From Azospirillum brasilense (GTDB lineage Bacteria; Pseudomonadota; Alphaproteobacteria; Azospirillales; Azospirillaceae), in the NCBI RefSeq assembly GCF_005222205.1, contig NZ_CP032345.1, forward strand, positions 561,001 through 625,000: a stretch of DNA of 64,000 nt, in the 5' to 3' direction. Below the pieces are notes generated by a model that was given only the letters and a program-made list of their open reading frames with translations, ran no database searches and was not told the DNA's origin. The translations under genes and the position numbers were made by a program. Below are positions 8,435-17,444 of the stretch, in pieces; the first letter of the stretch is position 1, and each line of letters starts with the position of its first letter.

Positions 8435-9415
8435 ATGACCCAGACGCCCCTGACCATCCTGCTCGCGGCCCCCCGTGGCTTCTGCGCCGGCGTGGACCGC
8501 GCGATCCAGATCGTGGAGGTGGCGCTGGAGCGGTTCGGCGCCCCCGTCTATGTCCGACACGAGATCGTCCACAACCGATTCGTGGTGCAGAGCCTGGAGG
8601 CCAAGGGCGCCATCTTCGTGGACGAGCTGGATCAGGTGCCCGACGGGGTGCCGGTGGTCTTCTCCGCCCACGGCGTGCCGAAGTCGGTCCCGGCGGCGGC
8701 GGAGCAGCGCGGCCTGTTCTACCTCGACGCCACCTGCCCGCTGGTCAGCAAGGTGCACCGCGAGGCCGAGCGCCACTTCAACGAGGGCCGCCAGATCGTG
8801 CTGATCGGCCACGCCGGCCACCCGGAGGTGATCGGCACCATGGGCCAGTTGCCCAAGGGCGCCGTGGTTCTGGTTGAGACGGTGGAGGACGTGGCGACGG
8901 TCCAGGTGGACGACCCGGAGAACCTCGCCTACGCCACCCAGACCACCCTGTCGGTGGACGAGACGGCCAGCATCGTCGCCGCCCTCCAGGCCCGCTTCCC
9001 GTCCATCGGCGGACCGAAGAAGGAGGACATCTGCTACGCCACCACCAACCGCCAGCAGGCGGTGAAGGCCATCGCGCCGAAGGTGGACGCCCTGCTGGTG
9101 CTGGGGGCGCCGAACTCCTCCAACTCCAAGCGGCTGGTCGAGGTGGCGAAGATCCACGGCTGCCAGCGCGCCCAACTCGTCCAGCGCGCGGCGGACATCG
9201 ACTGGTCGGCTCTGGACGGGGTCGCCACGCTGGGCATCACCGCCGGCGCGTCGGCCCCCGAAGTGCTGGTGGAGGAGGTCATCGAGGCCGCCCGCGCCCG
9301 CTACGCCGTGACGGTGGAGGAGCTGCGCACCGCCTTCGAGGACATCACCTTCAAGCTGCCGAAGTCGCTGCTGGACGGCGGCGCCCCTTCCCGTCCGGTC
9401 CCGGCGGACGCATAA
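8435..9415 (+). CDS. ispH: 4-hydroxy-3-methylbut-2-enyl diphosphate reductase
   Basis: IspH catalyses the last step of the MEP isoprenoid pathway, reducing HMBPP to IPP and DMAPP with a 4Fe-4S cluster. The 326-residue protein keeps the three cluster cysteines in [11 protein letters not shown] (C17), [11 protein letters not shown] and [13 protein letters not shown], plus [18 protein letters not shown] and the [10 protein letters not shown] motif near the C-terminus. It heads the plus-strand run ispH - small ORF - thrB - rnhA. The same trio is common downstream of surf1 in other alphaproteobacteria. Confidence 0.97.
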   Translation: MTQTPLTILLAAPRGFCAGVDRAIQIVEVALERFGAPVYVRHEIVHNRFVVQSLEAKGAIFVDELDQVPDGVPVVFSAHGVPKSVPAAAEQRGLFYLDATCPLVSKVHREAERHFNEGRQIVLIGHAGHPEVIGTMGQLPKGAVVLVETVEDVATVQVDDPENLAYATQTTLSVDETASIVAALQARFPSIGGPKKEDICYATTNRQQAVKAIAPKVDALLVLGAPNSSNSKRLVEVAKIHGCQRAQLVQRAADIDWSALDGVATLGITAGASAPEVLVEEVIEAARARYAVTVEELRTAFEDITFKLPKSLLDGGAPSRPVPADA

Positions 9416-9447
9416 TCCGGGGACCGGCCTTCGCGAAGGAGACGTTC

Positions 9448-9684
9448 ATGGGCGCGCCCGCCATCCGGAAGCCGGCCATCCAGACAATGGACATCGACGA
9501 CATGCAGATCCTCTCCGTGCAGGAGGGGCTTCCGGTGGACAGCCGTGCCGTCCGGGCGCAGCCCTGGCGCCGCGACGGACGGCGCTGGATCGTCGAGGAT
9601 TTCACGGAGGACGCCACGCTGCCGCTGGCCTCCGTCGGGGCGGAGCTTCCGCTGACGGCGCTTTACGACGGCATAGCGCTGTGA
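9448..9684 (+). CDS. Small hypothetical protein
   Basis: The ATG at 9448 is preceded by GAAGGAG seven bases upstream, and the 78-codon frame sits 32 bases after ispH. The product is acidic with no membrane segment or signal peptide (DIDDMQILSVQEGLPVDS). I recognise no family. Its good ribosome-binding site and place between ispH and thrB support a real co-transcribed gene. Confidence 0.55.
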   Translation: MGAPAIRKPAIQTMDIDDMQILSVQEGLPVDSRAVRAQPWRRDGRRWIVEDFTEDATLPLASVGAELPLTALYDGIAL

Positions 9685-9749
9685 GCGGCCCTGGGGTGAA
9701 CGGTTGCGGCAGCATTGACCGGCGCCCCGAATCCCGGTAAGGCGCTGGC

Positions 9750-10733
9750 ATGGCCGTATACACCGAAGTCACCGACGACGAGCTGAACGCTTTCATCGCC
9801 CAGTACGATCTGGGCGCCGTCCTGTCCTGCAAGGGCATCGCGGAGGGGGTGGAGAATTCCAACTTCCTCCTGGTGACGGAGCGCGGCCCCTACATCCTGA
9901 CGCTCTATGAGAAGCGCACCCGGCGGGAGGATCTGCCCTTCTTCCTGGGCCTGATGGAGCATCTGGCGGACAAGGGCATCGCCTGCCCGCTGCCGGTCCA
10001 GGGGACGGACGGCCTGGCCCTGCGCGAGCTGGCCGGGCGCCCGGCGGTGATCGTCACTTTCCTGGCCGGCATGTGGCCGCGCCGCATCACGCCGCATCAC
10101 TGCGCGGAGCTGGGGACGGCGTTGGCCCGCCTGCATCTGGCCGTCGCCGATTTCCGGATGGAGCGTCCCAACGCCCTGTCGCTGGACGGCTGGAAGGACC
10201 TCGCCGGGAAATGCGCGCCGCGCGCCGACGAGGTGGCCCGCGACCTGCGCGCCACGCTGGAGGCGGAGCTTGCGGCGCTGGAGGCCAACTGGCCCGCCGG
10301 CCTGCCGTCCGGGGTCATCCACGCCGACCTGTTCCCAGACAATGTGTTCTTCCGCGGCGACGGACTGTCCGGCCTGATCGACTTCTACTTCGCCTGCAAC
10401 GATTTCCTGGCCTACGACATCGCGATCTGCATGAACGCCTGGTGCTTCGAGGTCGACGGGTCGTTCAACGCCACCAAGGCGCGGATGCTGCTGACCAGCT
10501 ACCAGAAGGTCCGCCCCCTGTCGCCGGCGGAGCTGGCCGCCCTGCCCTGGCTGTGCCGCGGCAGCGCCCTGCGCTTCCTGCTGACGCGCCTCTACGACTG
10601 GCTGAACCATCCGCCGGGGGCCTTCGTGCGCCCGAAGGACCCGCTGGAATATCTGCGCAAGCTGCGCTTCCACCAGACCGTCCGCGGGCTCGGCGACTAC
10701 GCGCTCGACGACGGCGGCAGCTATCAGGTCTGA
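9750..10733 (+). CDS. thrB: Homoserine kinase (APH-fold, ThrB type II)
   Basis: This 327-residue kinase phosphorylates homoserine, the penultimate step of threonine synthesis. It belongs to the aminoglycoside-phosphotransferase fold, with the catalytic motif [14 protein letters not shown] and the metal motif [10 protein letters not shown]. The N-terminus [20 protein letters not shown] and [13 protein letters not shown] are typical of ThrB. It is four bases ahead of rnhA. Threonine synthase (thrC) is on the other strand about 8 kb away. Confidence 0.95.
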   Translation: MAVYTEVTDDELNAFIAQYDLGAVLSCKGIAEGVENSNFLLVTERGPYILTLYEKRTRREDLPFFLGLMEHLADKGIACPLPVQGTDGLALRELAGRPAVIVTFLAGMWPRRITPHHCAELGTALARLHLAVADFRMERPNALSLDGWKDLAGKCAPRADEVARDLRATLEAELAALEANWPAGLPSGVIHADLFPDNVFFRGDGLSGLIDFYFACNDFLAYDIAICMNAWCFEVDGSFNATKARMLLTSYQKVRPLSPAELAALPWLCRGSALRFLLTRLYDWLNHPPGAFVRPKDPLEYLRKLRFHQTVRGLGDYALDDGGSYQV

Positions 10734-10737
10734 CGCC

Positions 10738-11232
10738 ATGACGGACACGACGGACACCGGCACCGGCGGCGACAAGGGCGCGCCGAAGGTCGTCGACATC
10801 TTCACCGACGGCGCCTGCAGCGGCAACCCCGGCCCCGGCGGCTGGGGGGCCATCCTGCGCTACAACGGGGTGGAGAAGGAGCTGTACGGCGGCGAGCCGG
10901 CCACCACCAACAACCGCATGGAGCTGATGGCCGCCATCCAGGCGCTGGAGGCGCTGAAGCGGCCGATGGAGGTGCGGCTCTACACCGACAGCGAATATGT
11001 GAAGAACGGCATCACCCAGTGGATTCACGGCTGGAAGGCCCGTGGCTGGAAGACCGCCGACAAGAAGCCGGTGAAGAACGAGGATTTGTGGCGCCGCCTG
11101 GACGAGGCGAAGCGGCAGCATCGGATCGAGTTCCACTGGGTCCGTGGCCATGCCGGCCATCCGGAGAACGAGCGGGCCGACGCGCTGGCCCGCCAGGGCG
11201 TCGCCGAGGTCCGGCAGTCCGGGCGGGGCTGA
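10738..11232 (+). CDS. rnhA: Ribonuclease HI
   Basis: RNase HI cleaves the RNA strand of RNA-DNA hybrids. The 164-residue protein has the full acidic active site: [39 protein letters not shown] and [14 protein letters not shown]. An N-terminal Thr/Gly-rich extension of about 15 residues precedes the core. It is four bases after thrB. An imperfect hairpin, GGCCGCC with GGCGGCC around a long loop, follows at about 11246-11281. Confidence 0.97.
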   Translation: MTDTTDTGTGGDKGAPKVVDIFTDGACSGNPGPGGWGAILRYNGVEKELYGGEPATTNNRMELMAAIQALEALKRPMEVRLYTDSEYVKNGITQWIHGWKARGWKTADKKPVKNEDLWRRLDEAKRQHRIEFHWVRGHAGHPENERADALARQGVAEVRQSGRG

Positions 11233-11342
11233 CCCGTCCGGCGAATGGCCGCCATCCTCAAGGGTTTGTGGACGGCGGCCCCACCGCCCCGCTAGGCTCC
11301 CTCCCATAACGAACGACGAAAGATCGTTGGGAGGAGACCGAG

Positions 11343-12941
11343 ATGTATCCGCATTTGCGGAACGAAGCCCGCTGGGTGCTGCCCGAGGTGCTGGCCCATC
11401 AGGCCGCTGAACGCGGCGGCAAGACCTTCGTCACGATGATCGCCGGCAAAGAGAACAACGGCGAGTCCCTGACCTACGCCGAGGCGCAGGAGCAGGCGGG
11501 CCGTGTGGCCGGCTTCTTCGCGGGGCTGGGCGTGAAGCCGGGTGACACGGTGGCGGTGATGCTGCCGAACGGGCTGGACTTCGTGCGCGTGTGGCTGGGG
11601 CTGGGGCGGCTGGGCGCCGTCATGGTCGCGCTGAACACCGAGCTGAAGGGCGGCTTCCTGGAGCACCAGCTTGAAAACGCCGGGGCGGCCCTGGCGGTGG
11701 TCGACGCTTCCCTGGCCGACCGGATCACCGACATCGCACCCCGCCTGACCGCGCTGCGCGGGCTTGTGGTGCCCGGTGCCGCCCAAGGATCGCCGCACAC
11801 CGCGTTGGAAGGCTGGCGCGACGCCGCCCCCTACGACGGCCCCCTGCCCCGCGCCGGCGACGACGCCTGCATCATGTACACGTCGGGCACCACCGGCCTG
11901 TCGAAGGGCGTGCTGATGCCGCACGGTCACGGCTTCCTGTTTGGGCTGGGCTCCATCGACAATTTCGCGCTGACCGACGAAGACCGCTTCTACATCTGCC
12001 TGCCACTGTTCCACGCCAACGGGCTCTACATGCAGCTCTACGCCGCGATGATCTCCGGCGGGTCGGCGGTGCTGCGCGAGCGGTTCAGCGCGTCCTCCTG
12101 GCTCGACGACATCCGGCGCCACGGCTGCACGGTGACCAACTCGCTGGGCGCCGTCACCGCCTTCGTGGTGGCCCAGCCGCCGCGCCCGGACGACCGCGAC
12201 CACCCGCTGCGCCTCGTCGGCGCCGCCCCCAACCCGGCGGACACCGAGCGGGTGCTGCGCGAGCGCTTCGGCGTCCGCGACGTCATCAGCCTCTATGGCA
12301 TGACCGAGGTGAACATCCCCCTCTACGCCGAGATGGGCAAGCCGCGCCCCGGCACCTGCGGCAAGGTCTACGACCGTTACTTCGAGGTGGAGATCCGCGA
12401 TCCGCAGACCGACATCCCGGTGCCGCGCGGTCAGGTCGGCGAGGTCATGGTGCGCCCGAAGGCCGCCTTCGGCTTCCTGTCCGGCTATCACCGGATGCCC
12501 GAGAAGACGGTGGAGGCGTGGCGGAACCTGTGGTTCCACACCGGCGACGCCGCGGTGATGGACGCGGAGGGCTACGTCACCTTCGTCGACCGCATCAAGG
12601 ACTGCATCCGCCGACGCGGCGAGAACGTCTCGTCCTACGAGGTGGAGACGGTGCTGTCGCGGCTGGAGGGTGTGGCGGAGGTCGCCGCCTACGCCGTGCC
12701 GGCGGGCATTCCGGGGGCGGAGGACGAAATCATGGTCGCGCTGGTCGCCGCGCCGGGCGCCACCCTGACGCCGGAGGCCGTGGCCGCCTACGCCGAGCGC
12801 GAGTTGCCGCGCTACGCCCAGCCCCGCTACATCGACATCGTGGACGCCTTCCCCAAGACGCCGACCGCCAAGGTGCAGAAGGCGAAGCTGCGCGAGCGCG
12901 GCGTGGCCGACACCACCTGGGACCGCACGACGGCGGGATGA
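11343..12941 (+). CDS. AMP-forming acyl-CoA synthetase/ligase (CaiC-like)
   Basis: This 532-residue enzyme of the ANL superfamily activates a carboxylic acid as an acyl-AMP and then an acyl-CoA. Visible motifs are MYTSGTTGLSKGVLMPHGH (P-loop), SLYGMTEVNIP, WFHTGDAAVMD, DRIKDCIRRRGENVSSYEVE and the C-terminal catalytic lysine in TAKVQKAKLRE. It starts 14 bases after TTGGGAGGAGACC. The sequence is closest to the crotonobetaine/carnitine-CoA ligase group, but the substrate cannot be read from the sequence, and no carnitine or fatty-acid genes adjoin it. Confidence 0.85.
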   Translation: MYPHLRNEARWVLPEVLAHQAAERGGKTFVTMIAGKENNGESLTYAEAQEQAGRVAGFFAGLGVKPGDTVAVMLPNGLDFVRVWLGLGRLGAVMVALNTELKGGFLEHQLENAGAALAVVDASLADRITDIAPRLTALRGLVVPGAAQGSPHTALEGWRDAAPYDGPLPRAGDDACIMYTSGTTGLSKGVLMPHGHGFLFGLGSIDNFALTDEDRFYICLPLFHANGLYMQLYAAMISGGSAVLRERFSASSWLDDIRRHGCTVTNSLGAVTAFVVAQPPRPDDRDHPLRLVGAAPNPADTERVLRERFGVRDVISLYGMTEVNIPLYAEMGKPRPGTCGKVYDRYFEVEIRDPQTDIPVPRGQVGEVMVRPKAAFGFLSGYHRMPEKTVEAWRNLWFHTGDAAVMDAEGYVTFVDRIKDCIRRRGENVSSYEVETVLSRLEGVAEVAAYAVPAGIPGAEDEIMVALVAAPGATLTPEAVAAYAERELPRYAQPRYIDIVDAFPKTPTAKVQKAKLRERGVADTTWDRTTAG

Positions 12942-12954
12942 CGCCGCAAACACG

Positions 12955-13096
12955 CCCTCTCCCGCCCCGGGAGAGGGAGGGACCCGCCGCAGAGCGGCGG
13001 GAGGGTGAGGGTGCGGCCAAGAATCAATTATCGATCCTCGCACGACCCTCACCCGCCCGCTGCGCGGGCCCCCTCTCCCGGGACGGGAGAGGGATT
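12955..13096. repeat. Composite C/G-rich palindromic repeat between convergent genes
   Basis: Two self-complementary modules face each other. CCCTCTCCCG pairs with CGGGAGAGGG near 12955-12978 and again near 13071-13094. A middle pair of GGTGAGGGTGCGG and its near complement flanks a short AT-rich centre (AATCAATTATCGATC). The element separates the convergent acyl-CoA ligase and peroxiredoxin genes and may act as a bidirectional terminator. Confidence 0.75.
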
Positions 13097-13106
13097 TCAG
13101 GCCCTC

Positions 13107-13589
13107 TTACAGGGCGCCCAGCACGGCCTCGGCCGAGGACACCTCGAACTGGCCCGGCTTCTCCACGGCGAGATGGGTCACCTTGCCGTCCTTGGCGACC
13201 AGGGCGAAGCGCTGGCCGCGCAGGCCGAGGCCGTAGCCTGTGCCGTCCATCGTCAGGCCCAGCGCCTGGGTCAAAGCGGCGTTGCCGTCCGGCAGCATGG
13301 TGACCTTGCCGCCGACGCCGTTCTTCTCACCCCAGGCGCGCATCACGAAGGGGTCGTTGACGGCGAGGCAGACGATGTCGTCCACGCCCTTGGCCTTCAG
13401 ATCCTCGGCCTTCTGGACGAAGCCCGGCAGATGCTTGGCGGAGCAGGTCGGGGTGAAGGCGCCCGGCACCGAGAACAGCACCACCGTCTTGCCCTTGAAC
13501 AGCGCGTCGGTGGTGACGTCCTGCATCCCGTTGTCGGTCAGATGCTTCAGCGTGACGGACGGGATGGCGTCGCCCACTTGAATGGTCAT
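13107..13589 (-). CDS. Peroxiredoxin, Prx5/redoxin family
   Basis: This 160-residue thiol peroxidase has the peroxidatic cysteine C49 in FSVPGAFTPTCSAKHLPGF; a second cysteine is at C74. It reduces H2O2 and organic peroxides using thioredoxin or glutathione donors. There is no signal peptide, so it is cytosolic. It begins 28 bases after the stop of the dsbD-like gene on the same strand, so the two are probably co-transcribed. Confidence 0.95.
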   Translation of the reverse strand: MTIQVGDAIPSVTLKHLTDNGMQDVTTDALFKGKTVVLFSVPGAFTPTCSAKHLPGFVQKAEDLKAKGVDDIVCLAVNDPFVMRAWGEKNGVGGKVTMLPDGNAALTQALGLTMDGTGYGLGLRGQRFALVAKDGKVTHLAVEKPGQFEVSSAEAVLGAL

Positions 13590-13617
13590 GTCTCCTGAAC
13601 TCCCAATTTTTTGTGTT

Positions 13618-15699
13618 TCAGCTCTTGATCTTGCCGGACGCCCGGTCGAGCGCGTCGAGGACGGCGCCTTCGGTCAGCAGTTCCGGAAGGGCGATGCCCT
13701 CCGGAGCCCCCGGACCATAGACGATGTTGAAGGGAATGCCATAGCGTCCGTGTCGGGCAAGGTAGCGGGCGATGGCCTCGTCCGGGCGGGTCCAGTCGGC
13801 GCGCATGGCGGTCACCGTCCCGGCGTCCTCCAGCCGTTGCGCGACGGTGCCGCGGTTCAGCACCAGCTTCTTGTTCGCCTGGCAGGTGATGCACCAGTCG
13901 GCGGTGACGTCCACGAAGACGATCCGCCCGGCGGCCACCTGCCCGCGGATCGCCGCCTCGTCGAAGACGGTCCAGCGCGCCGCCGTGCTCTCGGCCACCG
14001 GGGCCGCCCCGGCGGAGGGGCCGAAGACAGCGGGAACCGCGAAAGCCACCAGGGCGAGCAGCCCGGCCAGCGCCGCCCCGGCCCAGCGCGCCGTTTCCGC
14101 CATCCGACGGCCCAGCCACAACGAGGCGACCAGCCCGCCCATCAGCACGGCGACGGCCAGCGCCGGCACCTCGCCCACCTGGACGACCAGCACCGACAGC
14201 AGCCACAGCGCGGTCAGGGCCAGCGCCCCGCCCAGCACCTGGCGCAGCGCCACCATCCAGCGCCCCGGGCGCGGCAGCAGGCGCGCGGCCCGCGGGAAGG
14301 CGGCGATCATCAGGTAGGGCAATGCCAGCCCGACGCCGAGCGCGGCGAAGATGGCGAACACCTCCAGCGCCCCGCGGGCCAGCGCGAAGCCCACCGCCGT
14401 CCCCAGGAAGGGCGCGGAGCAGGGCGTGGCGAGCAGCGTGGCGAAGGCACCCGTCGCGAATTGCCCTCCCAGCCCCTGCCCCTCCGGCCCACCCAGCCGG
14501 TCGGCCACGGCGCGCGGCAGCGGAAGCTCGAACAGGCCCCACAGATTGGCGGCGAACAGCGTCACCAGCACGACCATGAAGACGAGGAACAGCGGCTGCT
14601 GGAACTGGATGCCCCAGCCCACGGCACCGCCCGCCGCCTTCACCGCGACCAGCGCCCCGGCGAGGATCAGGAAAGAGGTCAGGATGCCCGCCGCCGAGGC
14701 CAGGAAGCCGGCGCGCACCGCCGCGGGCGCCCGCCCGCCATGCTGAACAATGGACAGCAGCTTCAGCGACAGCACCGGCAGCACGCAGGGCATCAGGTTC
14801 AGGATCAGCCCGCCCAGCAGGGCGACGCCCAGCATGGCCAGCAGCCCCGCCGGAGCCGCCCCGGCGCCCCCCAGCCCAGCCGCGGCGGTCGCCGGAGCCT
14901 CGACCGACCGGTTGCCGTCCACCACGGTCAGCGTCATCGCCCGCCCGGCGAGGTCAAGGCCGGGCGGCGGGTCGGTCGCGTCCATCCGCAGGATCGCGCG
15001 CCGGTCGCCGTCGAGGAACTGGCTCTTGGGAGCGGCGAAGGTCACCGGCGGGTCGGTCTCCACGAACACGTCGGGTGCGACCATCGGCTCGCGGGCGGTG
15101 ACCTCGACCTCCAGCGCGGCACCCTGGCCGCGCACCGCCGTGACGGTCAGGCCGGACGCCCGCCCGTCGCCGGGCACCAGGGACTGGGCGCGGGCGATGT
15201 CGTTGGCCGACGGCCCCGGCGTCGCCGGCCCCTCGGGGATGGACAGCGACAGCGCCACCATCTCCGGCACGCAGATGGTCGAGCAGACCAGCAGCTCCGC
15301 CTTCAGCGCGAGGTCGAGCGGCCTGCCGGGCTCCGCCGGGGTGGCGGCGACGGGGAACAGCACCTCCGCGTCGTAGCCCGCCGTCTCGAAGCCCAGGACG
15401 GTGAAGCGGTGCGGCGCGGGGTAGACCAGCTCCGTCGCCTTGAGGTTCCGCGACTCCGACCAGTCCAGCCGCGGCGCGAAGCCGGCGTCGCCCGGGGTGC
15501 GCCAATAGGTCTTCCAGCCCGGCTCCAGCCGGACCTCCAGCCCCAGGGGGATTTTGGCGAGATCGCCCACCCCCTGCACCGACGCGACGAGCCGCGCCTC
15601 CACCGGGCCGGACTTGACCCAGGCGCCGGTCTCCGCCCTCCCCATTCCGGGTGCGGCCAAGGCCAGGATGGCGAGCAGGAACGGAACAAACCTTTTCAT
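13618..15699 (-). CDS. DsbD/ScsB-type thiol:disulfide interchange protein
   Basis: This transmembrane reductase carries electrons from cytosolic thioredoxin to periplasmic thiol proteins. Order of parts: signal peptide (MKRFVPFLLAILALAAPG...), periplasmic N-terminal domain with paired cysteines in CSTICVPEM, about eight membrane helices with the two redox cysteines in NLMPCVLPVLSL and LATPCSAPFLG, and a C-terminal thioredoxin-like domain with DWCITCQANK. The long N-terminal domain points to the ScsB-like branch rather than classic DsbD. I chose the ATG at 15699, which directly opens the signal peptide; ATG 15717 is an alternative. Its length is 693 residues. Confidence 0.9.
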   Translation of the reverse strand: MKRFVPFLLAILALAAPGMGRAETGAWVKSGPVEARLVASVQGVGDLAKIPLGLEVRLEPGWKTYWRTPGDAGFAPRLDWSESRNLKATELVYPAPHRFTVLGFETAGYDAEVLFPVAATPAEPGRPLDLALKAELLVCSTICVPEMVALSLSIPEGPATPGPSANDIARAQSLVPGDGRASGLTVTAVRGQGAALEVEVTAREPMVAPDVFVETDPPVTFAAPKSQFLDGDRRAILRMDATDPPPGLDLAGRAMTLTVVDGNRSVEAPATAAAGLGGAGAAPAGLLAMLGVALLGGLILNLMPCVLPVLSLKLLSIVQHGGRAPAAVRAGFLASAAGILTSFLILAGALVAVKAAGGAVGWGIQFQQPLFLVFMVVLVTLFAANLWGLFELPLPRAVADRLGGPEGQGLGGQFATGAFATLLATPCSAPFLGTAVGFALARGALEVFAIFAALGVGLALPYLMIAAFPRAARLLPRPGRWMVALRQVLGGALALTALWLLSVLVVQVGEVPALAVAVLMGGLVASLWLGRRMAETARWAGAALAGLLALVAFAVPAVFGPSAGAAPVAESTAARWTVFDEAAIRGQVAAGRIVFVDVTADWCITCQANKKLVLNRGTVAQRLEDAGTVTAMRADWTRPDEAIARYLARHGRYGIPFNIVYGPGAPEGIALPELLTEGAVLDALDRASGKIKS

Positions 15700-15857
15700 C
15701 GCACCGACTGTTCTCATATCAAGACGCAGCGGGCCGCCCATCGGCCGCGGCTGTATATGGATGACAAAGCTTGGCCCGTGCTGTCACACTCGGGCGAAGA
15801 CGGCTTCGGGCGGGCCGCCCAACGGTCCGCCCGTCCCCCGACACAAGGATAGCGCCC

Positions 15858-16433
15858 ATGCCGCACCTGACCAAGTCCTCGGACTATCTGACCGGCCAGT
15901 TGCTGATCGCCATGCCGGGCATGACGGACCCGCGTTTTCAGCGGACCGTGATCTATATGTGCGCCCACAACGAAGACGGCGCCATGGGCCTCGTCGTCAA
16001 TCGCCTGTTCGGGTCGGTCACCTTCGAGGATTTGCTGGAGCAGCTCGAGATCGAAATCCAGGAGCCGGTCGCCAACATGCCCGTCCATTATGGCGGGCCC
16101 GTGGAGTCCGGGCGCGGATTCGTCCTGCATTCGACCGATTACGTGCGGGACGGCACGCTGGTGGTGGACGACGAGGTGGCGCTGACCGCGACCATCGACA
16201 TCCTGCGCGCGATTTCCGAGGACCGCGGGCCGCGCCGCAACATCCTGCTGCTCGGCTACGCCGGCTGGGGGCCGGGGCAGTTGGACGCGGAAATCCAGGC
16301 GAACGGCTGGCTGAACGTGCCCTGCGACGAGTCGCTGCTGTTCGATCCCGAACTGGACACCAAGTGGGAACGCTCGATCGCCAAGCTCGGCGTCAGCCTG
16401 TCCATGCTGTCGGCGGAGGCCGGGCACGCCTGA
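15858..16433 (+). CDS. YqgE/AlgH family protein
   Basis: This 191-residue protein belongs to the AlgH/UPF0301 family (TGQLLIAMPGMTDPRFQRTV, MGLVVNRLFG, HYGGPVESGRGFVLHS, GYAGWGPGQLD). The biochemical role is unsettled. Start: ATG 15858, with AAGGA eight bases upstream; the frame is open earlier but without family similarity. It is divergent from the dsbD-like gene. Confidence 0.93.
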   Translation: MPHLTKSSDYLTGQLLIAMPGMTDPRFQRTVIYMCAHNEDGAMGLVVNRLFGSVTFEDLLEQLEIEIQEPVANMPVHYGGPVESGRGFVLHSTDYVRDGTLVVDDEVALTATIDILRAISEDRGPRRNILLLGYAGWGPGQLDAEIQANGWLNVPCDESLLFDPELDTKWERSIAKLGVSLSMLSAEAGHA

Positions 16434-16461
16434 CGGCGTCCGCTCCCGGTCACGGGCACGA

Positions 16462-16484
16462 CCCGCCGCACGGCACGCGGCGGG
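16462..16484 (+). terminator. Possible terminator after algH
   Basis: CCCGCCGC and GCGGCGGG form a perfect 8-bp stem with a 7-base loop. The following bases (GCCTCTCATCAAAGTTT) are only moderately T-rich. It lies 28 bases after the algH stop, between convergent genes. Confidence 0.5.
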
Positions 16485-16503
16485 GCCTCTCATCAAAGTT
16501 TGG

Positions 16504-16707
16504 TTACGGACCCTTGCTGGCGATCGCCAGGGCGAGGCCGCGCGCCTGCATCAGTTCGCTGCACCGCTCGACCAGCTCGTTGTCGGCGTAGACCGCCCAG
16601 CCGCTCTGGAAACCCGACGCCTCATAGCGCAGATCGACGCGGCGCCCGTCCAACTCGACGGTGTAAGTCAGGGAATTTTCTTTCGTCCAGGTGGGGTTCG
16701 ACGACAT
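16504..16707 (-). CDS. Small hypothetical protein
   Basis: This is a 67-residue frame from ATG 16707, which has TGAGGCGG four bases upstream. ATG 16734 would add nine residues (MSFASHEAD) but has a poorer site. The product is soluble with a beta-rich N-terminal half (TYTVELDGRRVDLRYEAS) and a helical end. No family is recognised. It is convergent with algH. Confidence 0.55.
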   Translation of the reverse strand: MSSNPTWTKENSLTYTVELDGRRVDLRYEASGFQSGWAVYADNELVERCSELMQARGLALAIASKGP

Positions 16708-16826
16708 ATCCGCCTCATGAGATGCGAAGGACATGCCGTCAGCCTGCGCCGGCTCCCTTAACCGCGGGTTAAGCCGGCCGGGACAAAGCCTTGGGAATTG
16801 GGGTCGGGGCACCCCGACCGGACGGG

Positions 16827-17417
16827 CTAGCCCCGCCATTCCTCGCGCAGGATGGCGTAGAGGACATGGTCCCGCCACACCCCGTCGATGCGCAGGTAGC
16901 CGCGCGCGTAGCCTTCGTGGGTGAAGCCGACCTTTTCCAGCAGGCCGCGGCTGGGCGCGTTGGTCGGCAGGCAGGCGGCCTCGACCCGGTGCAGCCCCAA
17001 TTGCCCGAAGGCGAAATCCAGCACCAGCCGCGTAGCACCGGACATGTAGCCGTTGCGCGCGTAAGGCTGTCCGACCCAGTAGCCGAGCGTCGCCATCTGG
17101 GCCACGCCGCGCCGCAGGTTGGTCAGCCCCAGCCCGCCGACCAGCCGGTCGGTCGCACGGTCGTAGACGAGGAAGCTGTAGCCCTGATCGTCGCGCCATT
17201 CCTGGGCCTGCCGCCGCAGCCGGCGCCCGAAGGCGGCGCGGGTCAGGGCGTCGGCCGGCCAGGTCGGCTCCCAGGGGGTGAGGAAGGCGCGGGAGTCCGC
17301 CCGCAGGTCGGCCCATTCGCGCCAGTCCCGCGGCAGCGGCGGGCGGATGTAGCAGATCGGCCCGTCGAGCCGGACCGCCGGCGGGCTGATGAGACCACTG
17401 CCGAGCAGGCGGATCAT
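16827..17417 (-). CDS. RimJ-type GNAT N-acetyltransferase
   Basis: This 196-residue GNAT-fold acetyltransferase resembles ribosomal-protein-alanine N-acetyltransferases: an acetyl-CoA loop in YARNGYMSGATRLVL, NAPSRGLLEKVGFTHEG, and a C-terminal RIDGVWRDHVLYAI. It would acetylate an N-terminal amine, possibly of a ribosomal protein, but the substrate is not shown. Start ATG 17417 has GGGAGGGG seven bases upstream. It follows the M16 peptidase by 27 bases and is probably the third gene of a thrC operon. Confidence 0.9.
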   Translation of the reverse strand: MIRLLGSGLISPPAVRLDGPICYIRPPLPRDWREWADLRADSRAFLTPWEPTWPADALTRAAFGRRLRRQAQEWRDDQGYSFLVYDRATDRLVGGLGLTNLRRGVAQMATLGYWVGQPYARNGYMSGATRLVLDFAFGQLGLHRVEAACLPTNAPSRGLLEKVGFTHEGYARGYLRIDGVWRDHVLYAILREEWRG

Positions 17418-17444
17418 GCTGCCCCTCCCACCCTGGCGCGTCCC

